Shown: piece after piece, positions 21,972 to 27,445 of the stretch
Layout of the letters: each line of letters starts with the position of its first letter
Numbering within the stretch: position 1 is the stretch's first letter
Virus record (IMG/VR): IMGVR_UViG_3300025889_000130
Location: 1-59,302 of that record
Source of the DNA: a virus
DNA: 59,302 bases
Strand: one strand, 5' to 3'
Notes under the pieces: generated by a model
Told to the model about the DNA's origin: nothing
Seen by the model: only the letters and a program-made list of their open reading frames with translations
The model's database searches: none
Position numbers and translations under genes: made by a program

Positions 21972-21983
21972 TAGGTTAATCTG

Positions 21984-22106
21984 CCCCGCCAGGGTTTGTG
22001 GTTATCCCCTGGCGGGGCTTCACTTTTCGCTTGTGGGCGGGAATAGGCTGATTACTGCGTAGCGGGGTCGGCCTCTCCGCTTACGGGCGGAGAGGGCTTC
22101 TTTATT
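21984..22106 (+). terminator. Double terminator block, copy 2
   Basis: CCCCGCCAGGG / CCCTGGCGGGG (21984-22017) and CCTCTCCGC / GCGGAGAGG (22072-22095, perfect here) then GCTTCTTTATTTT. Confidence 0.85.
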
Positions 22107-22139
22107 TTGGCACGCCAGCGGCTGCCCGCCCCGTGCCAA
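22107..22139 (+). repeat. 33-nt hairpin repeat, copy 8
   Basis: Consensus sequence. Confidence 0.9.
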
Positions 22140-22181
22140 CTTTACCGCAAAAAAAAAATCACTTTTTCACAAAAAAAGGTA

Positions 22182-22209
22182 TTGACTGCATAGCTTTTTC
22201 TGTCATACT
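22182..22209 (+). promoter_or_regulatory. Early promoter for GP88-like gene 2
   Basis: TTGACT (22182-22187), N16, CATACT (22204-22209); GTAGGGC then ATG at 22217. Confidence 0.65.
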
Positions 22210-22216
22210 GTAGGGC

Positions 22217-22990
22217 ATGATTAACCTACTGAGCAACCCATCCAAAATGCCCTGCAAGGGCTTTAACATTCCAGCAATGAAGTTCTGTCCAGCCGCCAAG
22301 TTAGTGATGAACCTCTGGAAAAAAGCATCCAAGGAACTTTCTAAGCTCATTTGTTCCTCTTGTTATGCTTGCAAGGGTATGTACCTTTTCCCCAGTGTTC
22401 GGGATTCTTTACAAAGTAAAGCTGATTTTCTCTTAAAATCTCTACGTGAAAACAACGGCGATGAATTTGTGGCGGAAATGTCCAAGCAAATTCAGTCCGC
22501 CTATTTTAAGAAGGGCGAAAAGAAAAAACTAAAGAATTGCGACACCAATTTTTTTCGTGTCCATGATTCGGGCGATTTATTCAACCCTGCATATATTGAT
22601 TGCTGGGTTAGGATTGCGAAGAATTTCCCAACCATTAACTTTTGGGTTCCAACCCGTGAACACGTTCGGGAGGAACAACTTCCCCACCTACGCAAACTTG
22701 CGGAACTTTCAAATGTTGTTGTCCGCCCTTCCGCATTGGAATTGGACGAACCTGCGCCACAAGTCGAAGGTCTTGACGGAGGCACAGCAGTTTATACCGA
22801 TGAAGCCAAGGCCAAGGCCGATGGACACATGATTTGCCCCGCCACCATCCACGCCCATCGCCTGGGAAGGAAGGGTTGGAAGGCACTGCCACAAAAGGAG
22901 CGAGCAAGGTTGGCGAGTTGTGCTGGTAACAACTGTACTGCCTGCTTTCTTAAATGTTCAAAAAAACCAAAAGCCTATATGGCTCATTAA
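22217..22990 (+). CDS. GP88-like Cys-rich phage protein, copy 2
   Basis: 257 aa, same length as the copy at 14163 with no indels. Residues about 113-257 are almost identical (few differences, such as P/S at 165), while residues 33-112 differ at many positions. The Cys clusters (C46, C49, C52 and C235, C240, C243, C247) and HDSGDLFNP are conserved. The sharp change in identity suggests the 3' half was homogenised by gene conversion or recently copied. Downstream micro-ORF and hairpin are shared too. Confidence 0.65.
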   Translation: MINLLSNPSKMPCKGFNIPAMKFCPAAKLVMNLWKKASKELSKLICSSCYACKGMYLFPSVRDSLQSKADFLLKSLRENNGDEFVAEMSKQIQSAYFKKGEKKKLKNCDTNFFRVHDSGDLFNPAYIDCWVRIAKNFPTINFWVPTREHVREEQLPHLRKLAELSNVVVRPSALELDEPAPQVEGLDGGTAVYTDEAKAKADGHMICPATIHAHRLGRKGWKALPQKERARLASCAGNNCTACFLKCSKKPKAYMAH

Positions 22991-23002
22991 AAAAGAATAC
23001 AA

Positions 23003-23056
23003 ATGCTATCAGGAATCCTACTTATATGTTTTATCATAGGTGCCACCTTTCTTTAG
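23003..23056 (+). CDS. 17-codon hydrophobic micropeptide, copy 2
   Basis: MLSGILLICFIIGATFL, 12 nt after the GP88-like stop, as in copy 1. The GAGCC/GGCTC hairpin that could explain the DNA of copy 1 (about 14985-15006) is not preserved here, whereas the reading frame is, which favours coding over RNA structure. Confidence 0.5.
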   Translation: MLSGILLICFIIGATFL

Positions 23057-23080
23057 TTCCTACGGTTCGCGTGCTAATTT

Positions 23081-23113
23081 TTGGCACGCTAGCCGCTGCC
23101 CGCCCCGTGCCAA
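23081..23113 (+). repeat. 33-nt hairpin repeat, copy 9
   Basis: Loop variant starting CTAGCCGCTG, as in copy 3. Confidence 0.9.
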
Positions 23114-23164
23114 CTTTACCGAGAAAAAAAAATCACTTTTTTGCGTTTTTTTGCAAAAAAGGGG

Positions 23165-23229
23165 TTGACCTCACGCTTTTTTTTGTCATACTAGGGGAAC
23201 ATTAAGATTAACCCTAACAAAAGAAAACC
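23165..23229 (+). promoter_or_regulatory. Early promoter with conserved leader
   Basis: TTGACC (23165-23170), N16, CATACT (23187-23192); leader AGGGGAACATTAAGATTAAC then CCTAACAAAAGAAAACC. Confidence 0.7.
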
Positions 23230-23382
23230 ATGACAGAACAGCAAATCCAATACGAACTGACTTTAATTGATTGGCTTAACGCTCGCCTTGAAAAGTGTCT
23301 GCAAATGGACATGGATAACAGGAATGAGCTTATCAAGCTCAGTCAAGAATTAAAGGCAAAGTTCGTCGAAACCGAAGATTAA
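23230..23382 (+). CDS. Small helical protein, 50 aa
   Basis: MTEQQIQYELTLIDWLNARLEKCLQMDMDNRNELIKLSQELKAKFVETED: two amphipathic helices, likely a helical hairpin or coiled-coil dimer. Single gene of its cassette. Unknown target. Confidence 0.5.
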   Translation: MTEQQIQYELTLIDWLNARLEKCLQMDMDNRNELIKLSQELKAKFVETED

Positions 23383-23410
23383 AAAAAATCACTTTTTTGC
23401 AAAAAAGATA

Positions 23411-23438
23411 TTGACCGCAAGCGAATTTTCCCCATACT
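23411..23438 (+). promoter_or_regulatory. Early promoter
   Basis: TTGACC (23411-23416), N16, CATACT (23433-23438); leader ends CCTCAAGATTAACC directly before ATG 23464, with no GAAAGAAAA tail. Confidence 0.65.
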
Positions 23439-23463
23439 TACTTTTATAACCTCAAGATTAACC

Positions 23464-23712
23464 ATGACCATTCAAACACTAGCACACGCTGATTCCCTTG
23501 AACGCCTTTCTTTTTCTGATTTGAATTGGGAAGAATATGAAGCCTGCAAGGCTGGCCTTATTTACTACGAAGGCTTGCGGGACTACTTAGAAGCAAACTG
23601 CCCAGAAAACAAGGAAAAGATTTTGGACATCGAAGACACCATTTCAGCCCATTATACTGTCCTTGCTGACATCGTAGGCGGGGCAAAGGTAAATTATGAA
23701 TCTATTATCTAA
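23464..23712 (+). CDS. Hypothetical protein, 82 aa
   Basis: MTIQTLAHADSLERLSFSDLNWEEYEACKAGLIYYEGLRDYLEANCPENKEKILDIEDTISAHYTVLADIVGGAKVNYESII; helical, acidic. Shares a start pattern (MxIQTLA) with the gene at 24201. Unknown. Confidence 0.55.
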   Translation: MTIQTLAHADSLERLSFSDLNWEEYEACKAGLIYYEGLRDYLEANCPENKEKILDIEDTISAHYTVLADIVGGAKVNYESII

Positions 23713-23876
23713 TGAGCTTAGAAAAATCAATTAAACATAAAAAAGAATATCGCAAGCCTTATTACAAATCAGGAAAATTCGACAAGACTTGTCGCCCAGG
23801 AGGTTCTTGCCCATATTGCAAATCAAATAGAAAACATAAACACAAAAAACAAAAGCTAATTTATAATTATGAATAA
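23712..23876 (+). CDS. Small basic Cys-containing protein, 54 aa
   Basis: MSLEKSIKHKKEYRKPYYKSGKFDKTCRPGGSCPYCKSNRKHKHKKQKLIYNYE: Cys 28, 34, 37 plus His residues could form a small zinc site; about 40% basic. Start overlaps the previous stop (TAATG). Possibly nucleic-acid binding. Confidence 0.5.
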   Translation: MSLEKSIKHKKEYRKPYYKSGKFDKTCRPGGSCPYCKSNRKHKHKKQKLIYNYE

Positions 23877-24006
23877 ATTATCAACACAACTAAATAAGTT
23901 TATTGCTAATAATAAAAAAAAGATTGCTCTTCATTATAAAGAAGCAAGGCGAAATACAATGACAGTCGAAGGTATGCTGTTTGCAAGTAAAGTAAATAAA
24001 AAATAA
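23869..24006 (+). CDS. Small basic protein, 45 aa
   Basis: MNKLSTQLNKFIANNKKKIALHYKEARRNTMTVEGMLFASKVNKK; helical, basic, overlapping the previous gene by 8 nt. Unknown. A terminator follows 19 nt later. Confidence 0.45.
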   Translation: MNKLSTQLNKFIANNKKKIALHYKEARRNTMTVEGMLFASKVNKK

Positions 24007-24024
24007 TTTCTTATGGTTAATCTG

Positions 24025-24064
24025 CCCCGTCGAGGTTGATGGTGATCCTCGGCGGGGTTTTTTT
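24025..24064 (+). terminator. Rho-independent terminator
   Basis: CCCCGTCGAGG / CCTCGGCGGGG, 11-nt loop, then seven T leading into hairpin copy 10. Confidence 0.88.
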
Positions 24065-24095
24065 GGCACGCCACGGGCTGCCCGCCCCGTGCCAA
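24063..24095 (+). repeat. 33-nt hairpin repeat, copy 10
   Basis: Loop variant CCACGGGCTGCCCGCCC; identical to copy 11. Confidence 0.9.
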
Positions 24096-24135
24096 CTTTA
24101 CCGCAAAAAAAAATTTATTTTTTTTCAAAAAAGTG

Positions 24136-24200
24136 TTGACCGAACGTTTTTTTCTGTCAAACTAGGGGAAGATTAAGATTAACCATAACGAAAGAAAAAG
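24136..24200 (+). promoter_or_regulatory. Early promoter with conserved leader
   Basis: TTGACC (24136-24141), N16, CAAACT (24158-24163). The stretch from the hairpin to the leader is base-for-base repeated at 24537-24660. Confidence 0.7.
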
Positions 24201-24332
24201 ATGAACATCCAAACCCTCGCCCAACTCTCCACTCAAGAACTTGCTATCCTGAACGGGTGGCATGATGACCAAGCCATGACTGGCAATGAAATTGACCAAA
24301 TGGTCGAGCAATTCCAAAAGGAGGACAAGTAA
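24201..24332 (+). CDS. Small hypothetical protein, 43 aa
   Basis: MNIQTLAQLSTQELAILNGWHDDQAMTGNEIDQMVEQFQKEDK; helical. Its end supplies the GGAGG of the next gene and overlaps it (TAATG). Confidence 0.5.
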   Translation: MNIQTLAQLSTQELAILNGWHDDQAMTGNEIDQMVEQFQKEDK

Positions 24333-24526
24333 TGAAAGTCATTAGGACAATCAAAGTTGAAGGCATCAGCGGACACGGGAAAAACAGAATCCGTGAGCAT
24401 GGAACCGATTGGGACGTTCTGGCCGAAAGCGGTGAAAAAATGTTAATAGTGCCAAGCGGCCAAGACATCAGCGGCTGGTGGCGATGGATATTGAAACGTC
24501 AAGACCCACATTTTCGACAGGTGTAA
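24332..24526 (+). CDS. Hypothetical protein, 64 aa
   Basis: MKVIRTIKVEGISGHGKNRIREHGTDWDVLAESGEKMLIVPSGQDISGWWRWILKRQDPHFRQV. Strong GGAGG 8 nt upstream. Beta-rich with SGWWRWI segment and basic residues; may bind DNA. Unknown. Confidence 0.55.
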   Translation: MKVIRTIKVEGISGHGKNRIREHGTDWDVLAESGEKMLIVPSGQDISGWWRWILKRQDPHFRQV

Positions 24527-24536
24527 GTTTTGCTAA

Positions 24537-24569
24537 TTGGCACGCCACGGGCTGCCCGCCCCGTGCCAA
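24537..24569 (+). repeat. 33-nt hairpin repeat, copy 11
   Basis: Identical to copy 10. Confidence 0.9.
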
Positions 24570-24609
24570 CTTTACCGCAAAAAAAAATTTATTTTTTTTC
24601 AAAAAAGTG

Positions 24610-24675
24610 TTGACCGAACGTTTTTTTCTGTCAAACTAGGGGAAGATTAAGATTAACCCAAACCAAAAAACCACT
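24610..24675 (+). promoter_or_regulatory. Early promoter with conserved leader
   Basis: TTGACC (24610-24615), N16, CAAACT (24632-24637); leader tail is CCCAAACCAAAAAACCACT rather than CGAAAGAAAA. Confidence 0.7.
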
Positions 24676-24909
24676 ATGACAAACCTTATCAAAGCTATCG
24701 TTCTCGCCGCTCCTGTTTCTTACCCTTACTCTATTGGGCAAGAAACAAGTTTTATCCTTTCAAATGCTGATTACAAAGTTGGCCAAGAAATTTCTTTCAA
24801 CAACGGCTTATCAATCAAAGTAACCGAGCTTCCAGTCATTGATGAGCAAGCCTACGAAGCAATGAAGTCTCGCCACATTGAAATTTCCCACCGCAACGGC
24901 GTAGAATAA
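24676..24909 (+). CDS. SHRNGVE-tail family protein, 77 aa, copy 1
   Basis: MTNLIKAIVLAAPVSYPYSIGQETSFILSNADYKVGQEISFNNGLSIKVTELPVIDEQAYEAMKSRHIEISHRNGVE. Small beta domain plus C-terminal helix; the last third matches the gene at 27446 (EYEALKAREIEKSHRNGVE). Both genes end at the same AAAAAAATCACTTTTTCGC tract, so the 3' boundary of the cassette is conserved. Confidence 0.55.
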   Translation: MTNLIKAIVLAAPVSYPYSIGQETSFILSNADYKVGQEISFNNGLSIKVTELPVIDEQAYEAMKSRHIEISHRNGVE

Positions 24910-24936
24910 AAAAATCACTTTTTCGCAAAAAAAGAG

Positions 24937-25001
24937 TTGACCGAACGTTTTTTTCTGTCAAGCTAGGGGAAGATTAAGATTAACCCAAACGAAAGAAAAC
25001 C
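24937..25001 (+). promoter_or_regulatory. Early promoter with conserved leader
   Basis: TTGACC (24937-24942), N16, CAAGCT (24959-24964). No GC hairpin precedes it, only the A/T stem. Confidence 0.65.
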
Positions 25002-25181
25002 ATGCTATCAGTAGAACGCCACCCAAACCTTGACAACTGGTTCGAAGTCCGTGCATTTGGAAAAATGCTCGACCAATTCACATCTGCCGTCAGAGCTATA
25101 CAATTCGCAAAGAAAATACAAAAACAAAAGAAAATTGATAGCATTTATATTAACATTAAGCGTGAATATGATGAAGATTGA
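25002..25181 (+). CDS. RHPNLDNW-family protein, 59 aa, copy 2
   Basis: MLSVERHPNLDNWFEVRAFGKMLDQFTSAVRAIQFAKKIQKQKKIDSIYINIKREYDED; about two thirds identical to the gene at 19854, same length. Overlaps the next gene by 14 nt. Confidence 0.6.
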   Translation: MLSVERHPNLDNWFEVRAFGKMLDQFTSAVRAIQFAKKIQKQKKIDSIYINIKREYDED

Positions 25182-25374
25182 ATCGCCCTTTGTCCTTACT
25201 TCTTTGAACGAATACAATATCATTCTAAGAAAAGATAATCCATTTTATAAGCCAACAGGAAGGGATTTAATTCTGAGTATTGATGCAGTATTAGCAAACG
25301 AAGATAGATTGGAAGAAATTACTGATCAACTAGGCTTGCCAGAAAGTCAAGCAGTTTTTTTATTGCATGACTGA
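25168..25374 (+). CDS. Hypothetical protein, 68 aa
   Basis: Start at 25168 (MMKIESPFVLTSLNEYNIILRKDNPFYKPTGRDLILSIDAVLANEDRLEEITDQLGLPESQAVFLLHD); the longer open frame upstream is antisense-free shadow of the RHPNLDNW gene. C-terminal LANEDRLEEITDQLGLPESQAVFLL resembles a small helical DNA-binding or protein-binding fold. The first 24 nt reappear as a relic near 26312. Confidence 0.5.
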   Translation: MMKIESPFVLTSLNEYNIILRKDNPFYKPTGRDLILSIDAVLANEDRLEEITDQLGLPESQAVFLLHD

Positions 25375-25380
25375 CAAAAG

Positions 25381-25413
25381 CTGGCACGCCAGCGGCTGCC
25401 CGCCCCGTGCCAA
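25381..25413 (+). repeat. 33-nt hairpin repeat, copy 12
   Basis: Consensus loop; the left arm begins CTGGCACG, so the outermost pair is lost. Confidence 0.88.
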
Positions 25414-25453
25414 TTTTACCACAAAAAAAAATTTATTTTTTTTACAAAAAGGG

Positions 25454-25519
25454 TTGACCTCACGCTTTTTTTTGTCATACTGGGGGAAGATTAAGATTAA
25501 CCCTAACGAAAGAAAAAAG
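25454..25519 (+). promoter_or_regulatory. Early promoter with conserved leader
   Basis: TTGACC (25454-25459), N16, CATACT (25476-25481); leader GGGGGAAGATTAAGATTAAC then CCTAACGAAAGAAAAAAG. Confidence 0.7.
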
Positions 25520-25666
25520 ATGACCTTCGTTCAAAATCTCCAACTCAAAATTCGCCTCCAGAACAGCATTGCTAAAAGCAAGGCCGCCCTCGAAGAGATT
25601 AAGGCCGACATAGAGGCACAAAAGGCAGAGATAGCTCGCCTCAAAAAAATTCTCTCTGATATGTAA
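25520..25666 (+). CDS. MT(F/L)VQ coiled-coil protein, 48 aa, copy 1
   Basis: MTFVQNLQLKIRLQNSIAKSKAALEEIKADIEAQKAEIARLKKILSDM: one continuous amphipathic helix with heptad spacing. Paralogues at 26882 (same length, nearly identical) and 28669 (11 residues shorter). Likely oligomerises; target unknown. Confidence 0.6.
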   Translation: MTFVQNLQLKIRLQNSIAKSKAALEEIKADIEAQKAEIARLKKILSDM

Positions 25667-25672
25667 AAAGAT

Positions 25673-25700
25673 TTGACGTTTACATAAATTTCCACATTCT
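25673..25700 (+). promoter_or_regulatory. Early promoter
   Basis: TTGACG (25673-25678), N16 with AAATTTCCA, CATTCT (25695-25700); same variant as at 27035. Confidence 0.55.
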
Positions 25701-25724
25701 CATATGTATAACCTGATATTGAAA

Positions 25725-25925
25725 ATGATTACTATCAAACGCCACTCGAACCTCGACAACTGGATTAACCTTGCCATTAACGGCAAAGTTTTCAAGCAAC
25801 TGAATTCCCGCTCGAAAGCGGTTAAGATTGCTCACGCTATGGGCAAAATTAAGGGATTGAAGGTGCTTGACCTTGACGTTGGGGAAAGGCATCATGATGG
25901 CAAAACTATTTCAGTAAAATCATAA
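25725..25925 (+). CDS. RHxNLDNW-family protein, 66 aa, diverged copy 3
   Basis: MITIKRHSNLDNWINLAINGKVFKQLNSRSKAVKIAHAMGKIKGLKVLDLDVGERHHDGKTISVKS. Retains RHSNLDNW, the GK strand and SKAVKIA helix of the other copies but has a longer C-terminus. Start at 25725 rather than 25704, because 25704 lies only 3 nt past the -10. Confidence 0.55.
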   Translation: MITIKRHSNLDNWINLAINGKVFKQLNSRSKAVKIAHAMGKIKGLKVLDLDVGERHHDGKTISVKS

Positions 25926-25961
25926 ACCTCACAAACGTAGTACATGGAATGGAGTAAAATC

Positions 25962-26150
25962 ATGAATTTGAATCACGAACAAATTGCTTTTTTGCGAGAA
26001 ACCCTAGAAAAGAGAAAGGGTGGCGAATTGTACGCCAAGGAAACTCAAGACCCTATGTATGAGGCTTACCAGGAAGGGGTGATTGAAGAAATTGACGAAT
26101 TGCTCGACATTCTTGGGCCCCGCTCGACTGTTATCGTCACCCAGGGATAA
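25962..26150 (+). CDS. Hypothetical protein, 62 aa
   Basis: Starts at 25944 and 25962 are both possible; GGAG lies 8 nt before 25962. MNLNHEQIAFLRETLEKRKGGELYAKETQDPMYEAYQEGVIEEIDELLDILGPRSTVIVTQG, helical and acidic. Its stop codon touches a palindrome copy. Confidence 0.5.
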   Translation: MNLNHEQIAFLRETLEKRKGGELYAKETQDPMYEAYQEGVIEEIDELLDILGPRSTVIVTQG

Positions 26151-26168
26151 TTGGGGAATATTCCCCAA
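26151..26168 (+). repeat. Palindrome TTGGGGAATATTCCCCAA, copy 4
   Basis: Begins at the base after a TAA stop and is followed directly by a gene relic. Confidence 0.85.
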
Positions 26169-26335
26169 CCCGCCAAGCCACCCAAGCCAAGCTCCAAACT
26201 TTGCTTTCTGATAAAGACGAACTCGACATCGAGTTCGCCCTCAAGGATAGCATCATGAACCGCGCCATGATTAGCAGTCGTGTTCGTAAAATGAAACGTC
26301 AAGGCGATGAAGATTGAATCGCCCTTTGTACTCTG
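26169..26335 (+). pseudogene. 5'-truncated remnant of a two-gene cassette
   Basis: An open frame without a usable start runs RQATQAKLQTLLSDKDELDI...VRKMKRQGDED and stops at about 26317. It ends like the RHPNLDNW genes (KRQDEEN, KREYDED), and the next 24 nt (GATGAAGATTGAATCGCCCT..) equal the start of the gene at 25168 before being cut by a terminator. It reads as leftovers of a 25002-25374-type cassette joined to other DNA. Confidence 0.45.
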
Positions 26336-26376
26336 CCCCGTCGAGGTTTTTGAATTTTCTCGACGGGGCTTTTTTT
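26336..26376 (+). terminator. Rho-independent terminator
   Basis: CCCCGTCGAG / CTCGACGGGG, 10-bp perfect stem, then CTTTTTTT. Confidence 0.88.
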
Positions 26377-26407
26377 GGCACGCCAGCGGCTGCCCGCCCC
26401 GTGCCAA
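26375..26407 (+). repeat. 33-nt hairpin repeat, copy 13
   Basis: Consensus sequence, fused to the terminator T-run. Confidence 0.9.
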
Positions 26408-26446
26408 CTTTACCGAGAAAAAAATTTATTTTTTTTCAAAAAAGAG

Positions 26447-26512
26447 TTGACCGCATGCTTTTTTCTGTCAAACTAGGAGAAGATTAAGATTAACCATAAC
26501 GAAAAAACCACT
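26447..26512 (+). promoter_or_regulatory. Early promoter with conserved leader
   Basis: TTGACC (26447-26452), N16, CAAACT (26469-26474); leader AGGAGAAGATTAAGATTAAC. Confidence 0.7.
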
Positions 26513-26701
26513 ATGAAAAACGAAACAATCGAAAACCCACAAACCGAATCCGAATTCATGGCAGACTGCATGGAGGATTTGGTTTACTACGAAGAACTAT
26601 TAGCTCATGCGGGAAAGAATGGCTCTGATAACAACATGAGCGTCGAACACATCGAGGCGGCGATTGCCGATTTGAAATTTGTAATGGGCATTAACTATTA
26701 G
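26513..26701 (+). CDS. Hypothetical acidic protein, 62 aa
   Basis: MKNETIENPQTESEFMADCMEDLVYYEELLAHAGKNGSDNNMSVEHIEAAIADLKFVMGINY; helical, with an overall strong negative charge, as in several cassette proteins. Unknown. Confidence 0.5.
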   Translation: MKNETIENPQTESEFMADCMEDLVYYEELLAHAGKNGSDNNMSVEHIEAAIADLKFVMGINY

Positions 26702-26731
26702 ATTAGCTTTTTCGCAAAAAAGTTTTGCTAA

Positions 26732-26764
26732 TTGGCACGGGGCGGGCAGCCGCTGGCGTGCCAA
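26732..26764 (-). repeat. 33-nt hairpin repeat, copy 14, loop inverted
   Basis: Arms TTGGCACG and CGTGCCAA are as elsewhere, but the 17-nt loop reads GGGCGGGCAGCCGCTGG, the exact reverse complement of the consensus loop. Flanking DNA on both sides keeps the normal orientation (TTTGCTAA before, CTTTACCGAG after). Confidence 0.92.
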
Positions 26765-26815
26765 CTTTACCGAGAAAAAAAAATCACTTTTTTGCATTTT
26801 TTCGCAAAAAAGGGG

Positions 26816-26881
26816 TTGACCTCACGCTTTTTTCTGTCAAACTAGGGGAAGATTAAGATTAACCCTAACGAAAGAAAAAAG
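26816..26881 (+). promoter_or_regulatory. Early promoter with conserved leader
   Basis: TTGACC (26816-26821), N16, CAAACT (26838-26843). Confidence 0.7.
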
Positions 26882-27028
26882 ATGACCCTCGTCCAAAAGC
26901 TCCAACTCAAGATTCGCCTCCAGAACAGCATTGCCAAAAGTAAGGCCGCTCTTGAAGAGATTAAGGCAGAAATGGAGGCACAAAAGGCAGAGATAGCCTA
27001 CCTCAAAAAAATTCTCTCTGATATGTAA
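26882..27028 (+). CDS. MT(F/L)VQ coiled-coil protein, 48 aa, copy 2
   Basis: MTLVQKLQLKIRLQNSIAKSKAALEEIKAEMEAQKAEIAYLKKILSDM; differs from the copy at 25520 at only a handful of residues. Downstream DNA to the next -35 is also shared with that copy, so the pair arose by duplication of gene plus 3' flank. Confidence 0.6.
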   Translation: MTLVQKLQLKIRLQNSIAKSKAALEEIKAEMEAQKAEIAYLKKILSDM

Positions 27029-27034
27029 AAAAAT

Positions 27035-27062
27035 TTGACATTTGCCTAAATTTCCACATTCT
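27035..27062 (+). promoter_or_regulatory. Early promoter
   Basis: TTGACA (27035-27040), N16, CATTCT (27057-27062). Confidence 0.6.
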
Positions 27063-27090
27063 CATTGATATAACCTTAACCATAACCATT

Positions 27091-27270
27091 ATGAAAATCG
27101 AAAAACACGACGTAATTATCTACAAAGAAAAAATCTATCATGTCATCCAAGCCGATGCTGAAAATCTTATCGGTCGCCTTTACCGCACAAACAAACAATT
27201 CATAATTCCAACTTCTCAAGCTAAGAAGCACCCTTTCTTCCCTAACGGATTAACCTTCCTTAAACATTAA
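27091..27270 (+). CDS. Small hypothetical protein, 59 aa
   Basis: MKIEKHDVIIYKEKIYHVIQADAENLIGRLYRTNKQFIIPTSQAKKHPFFPNGLTFLKH; beta-rich, SH3-barrel-like with a basic end. Located where the other coiled-coil cassette carries an RHxNLDNW gene, so the second slot of the duplicated module was exchanged. Confidence 0.5.
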   Translation: MKIEKHDVIIYKEKIYHVIQADAENLIGRLYRTNKQFIIPTSQAKKHPFFPNGLTFLKH

Positions 27271-27295
27271 CTTTTTCGCAAAAAAGTTTTGCTAA

Positions 27296-27328
27296 TTGGC
27301 ACGCCAGCGGCTGCCCGCCCCGTGCCAA
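27296..27328 (+). repeat. 33-nt hairpin repeat, copy 15
   Basis: Consensus sequence; preceded by TTTTCGCAAAAAAGTTTTGCTAA exactly as copy 14, but with the loop in normal orientation. Confidence 0.9.
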
Positions 27329-27379
27329 CTTTACCGAGAAAAAAAAATTACTTTTTTGCGTTTTTTTGCAAAAAAGGGG

Positions 27380-27445
27380 TTGACCTCACGCTTTTTTTTT
27401 CCATACTAGGGGAAGATTAAGATTAACCCAAACGAAAGAAAAAAG
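27380..27445 (+). promoter_or_regulatory. Early promoter with conserved leader
   Basis: TTGACC (27380-27385), N16, CATACT (27402-27407). Confidence 0.7.

Noticed and set aside
13223-27328. CRISPR array
   Set aside because: Repeats are separated by whole genes, with no short unique spacers of even length and no cas genes.
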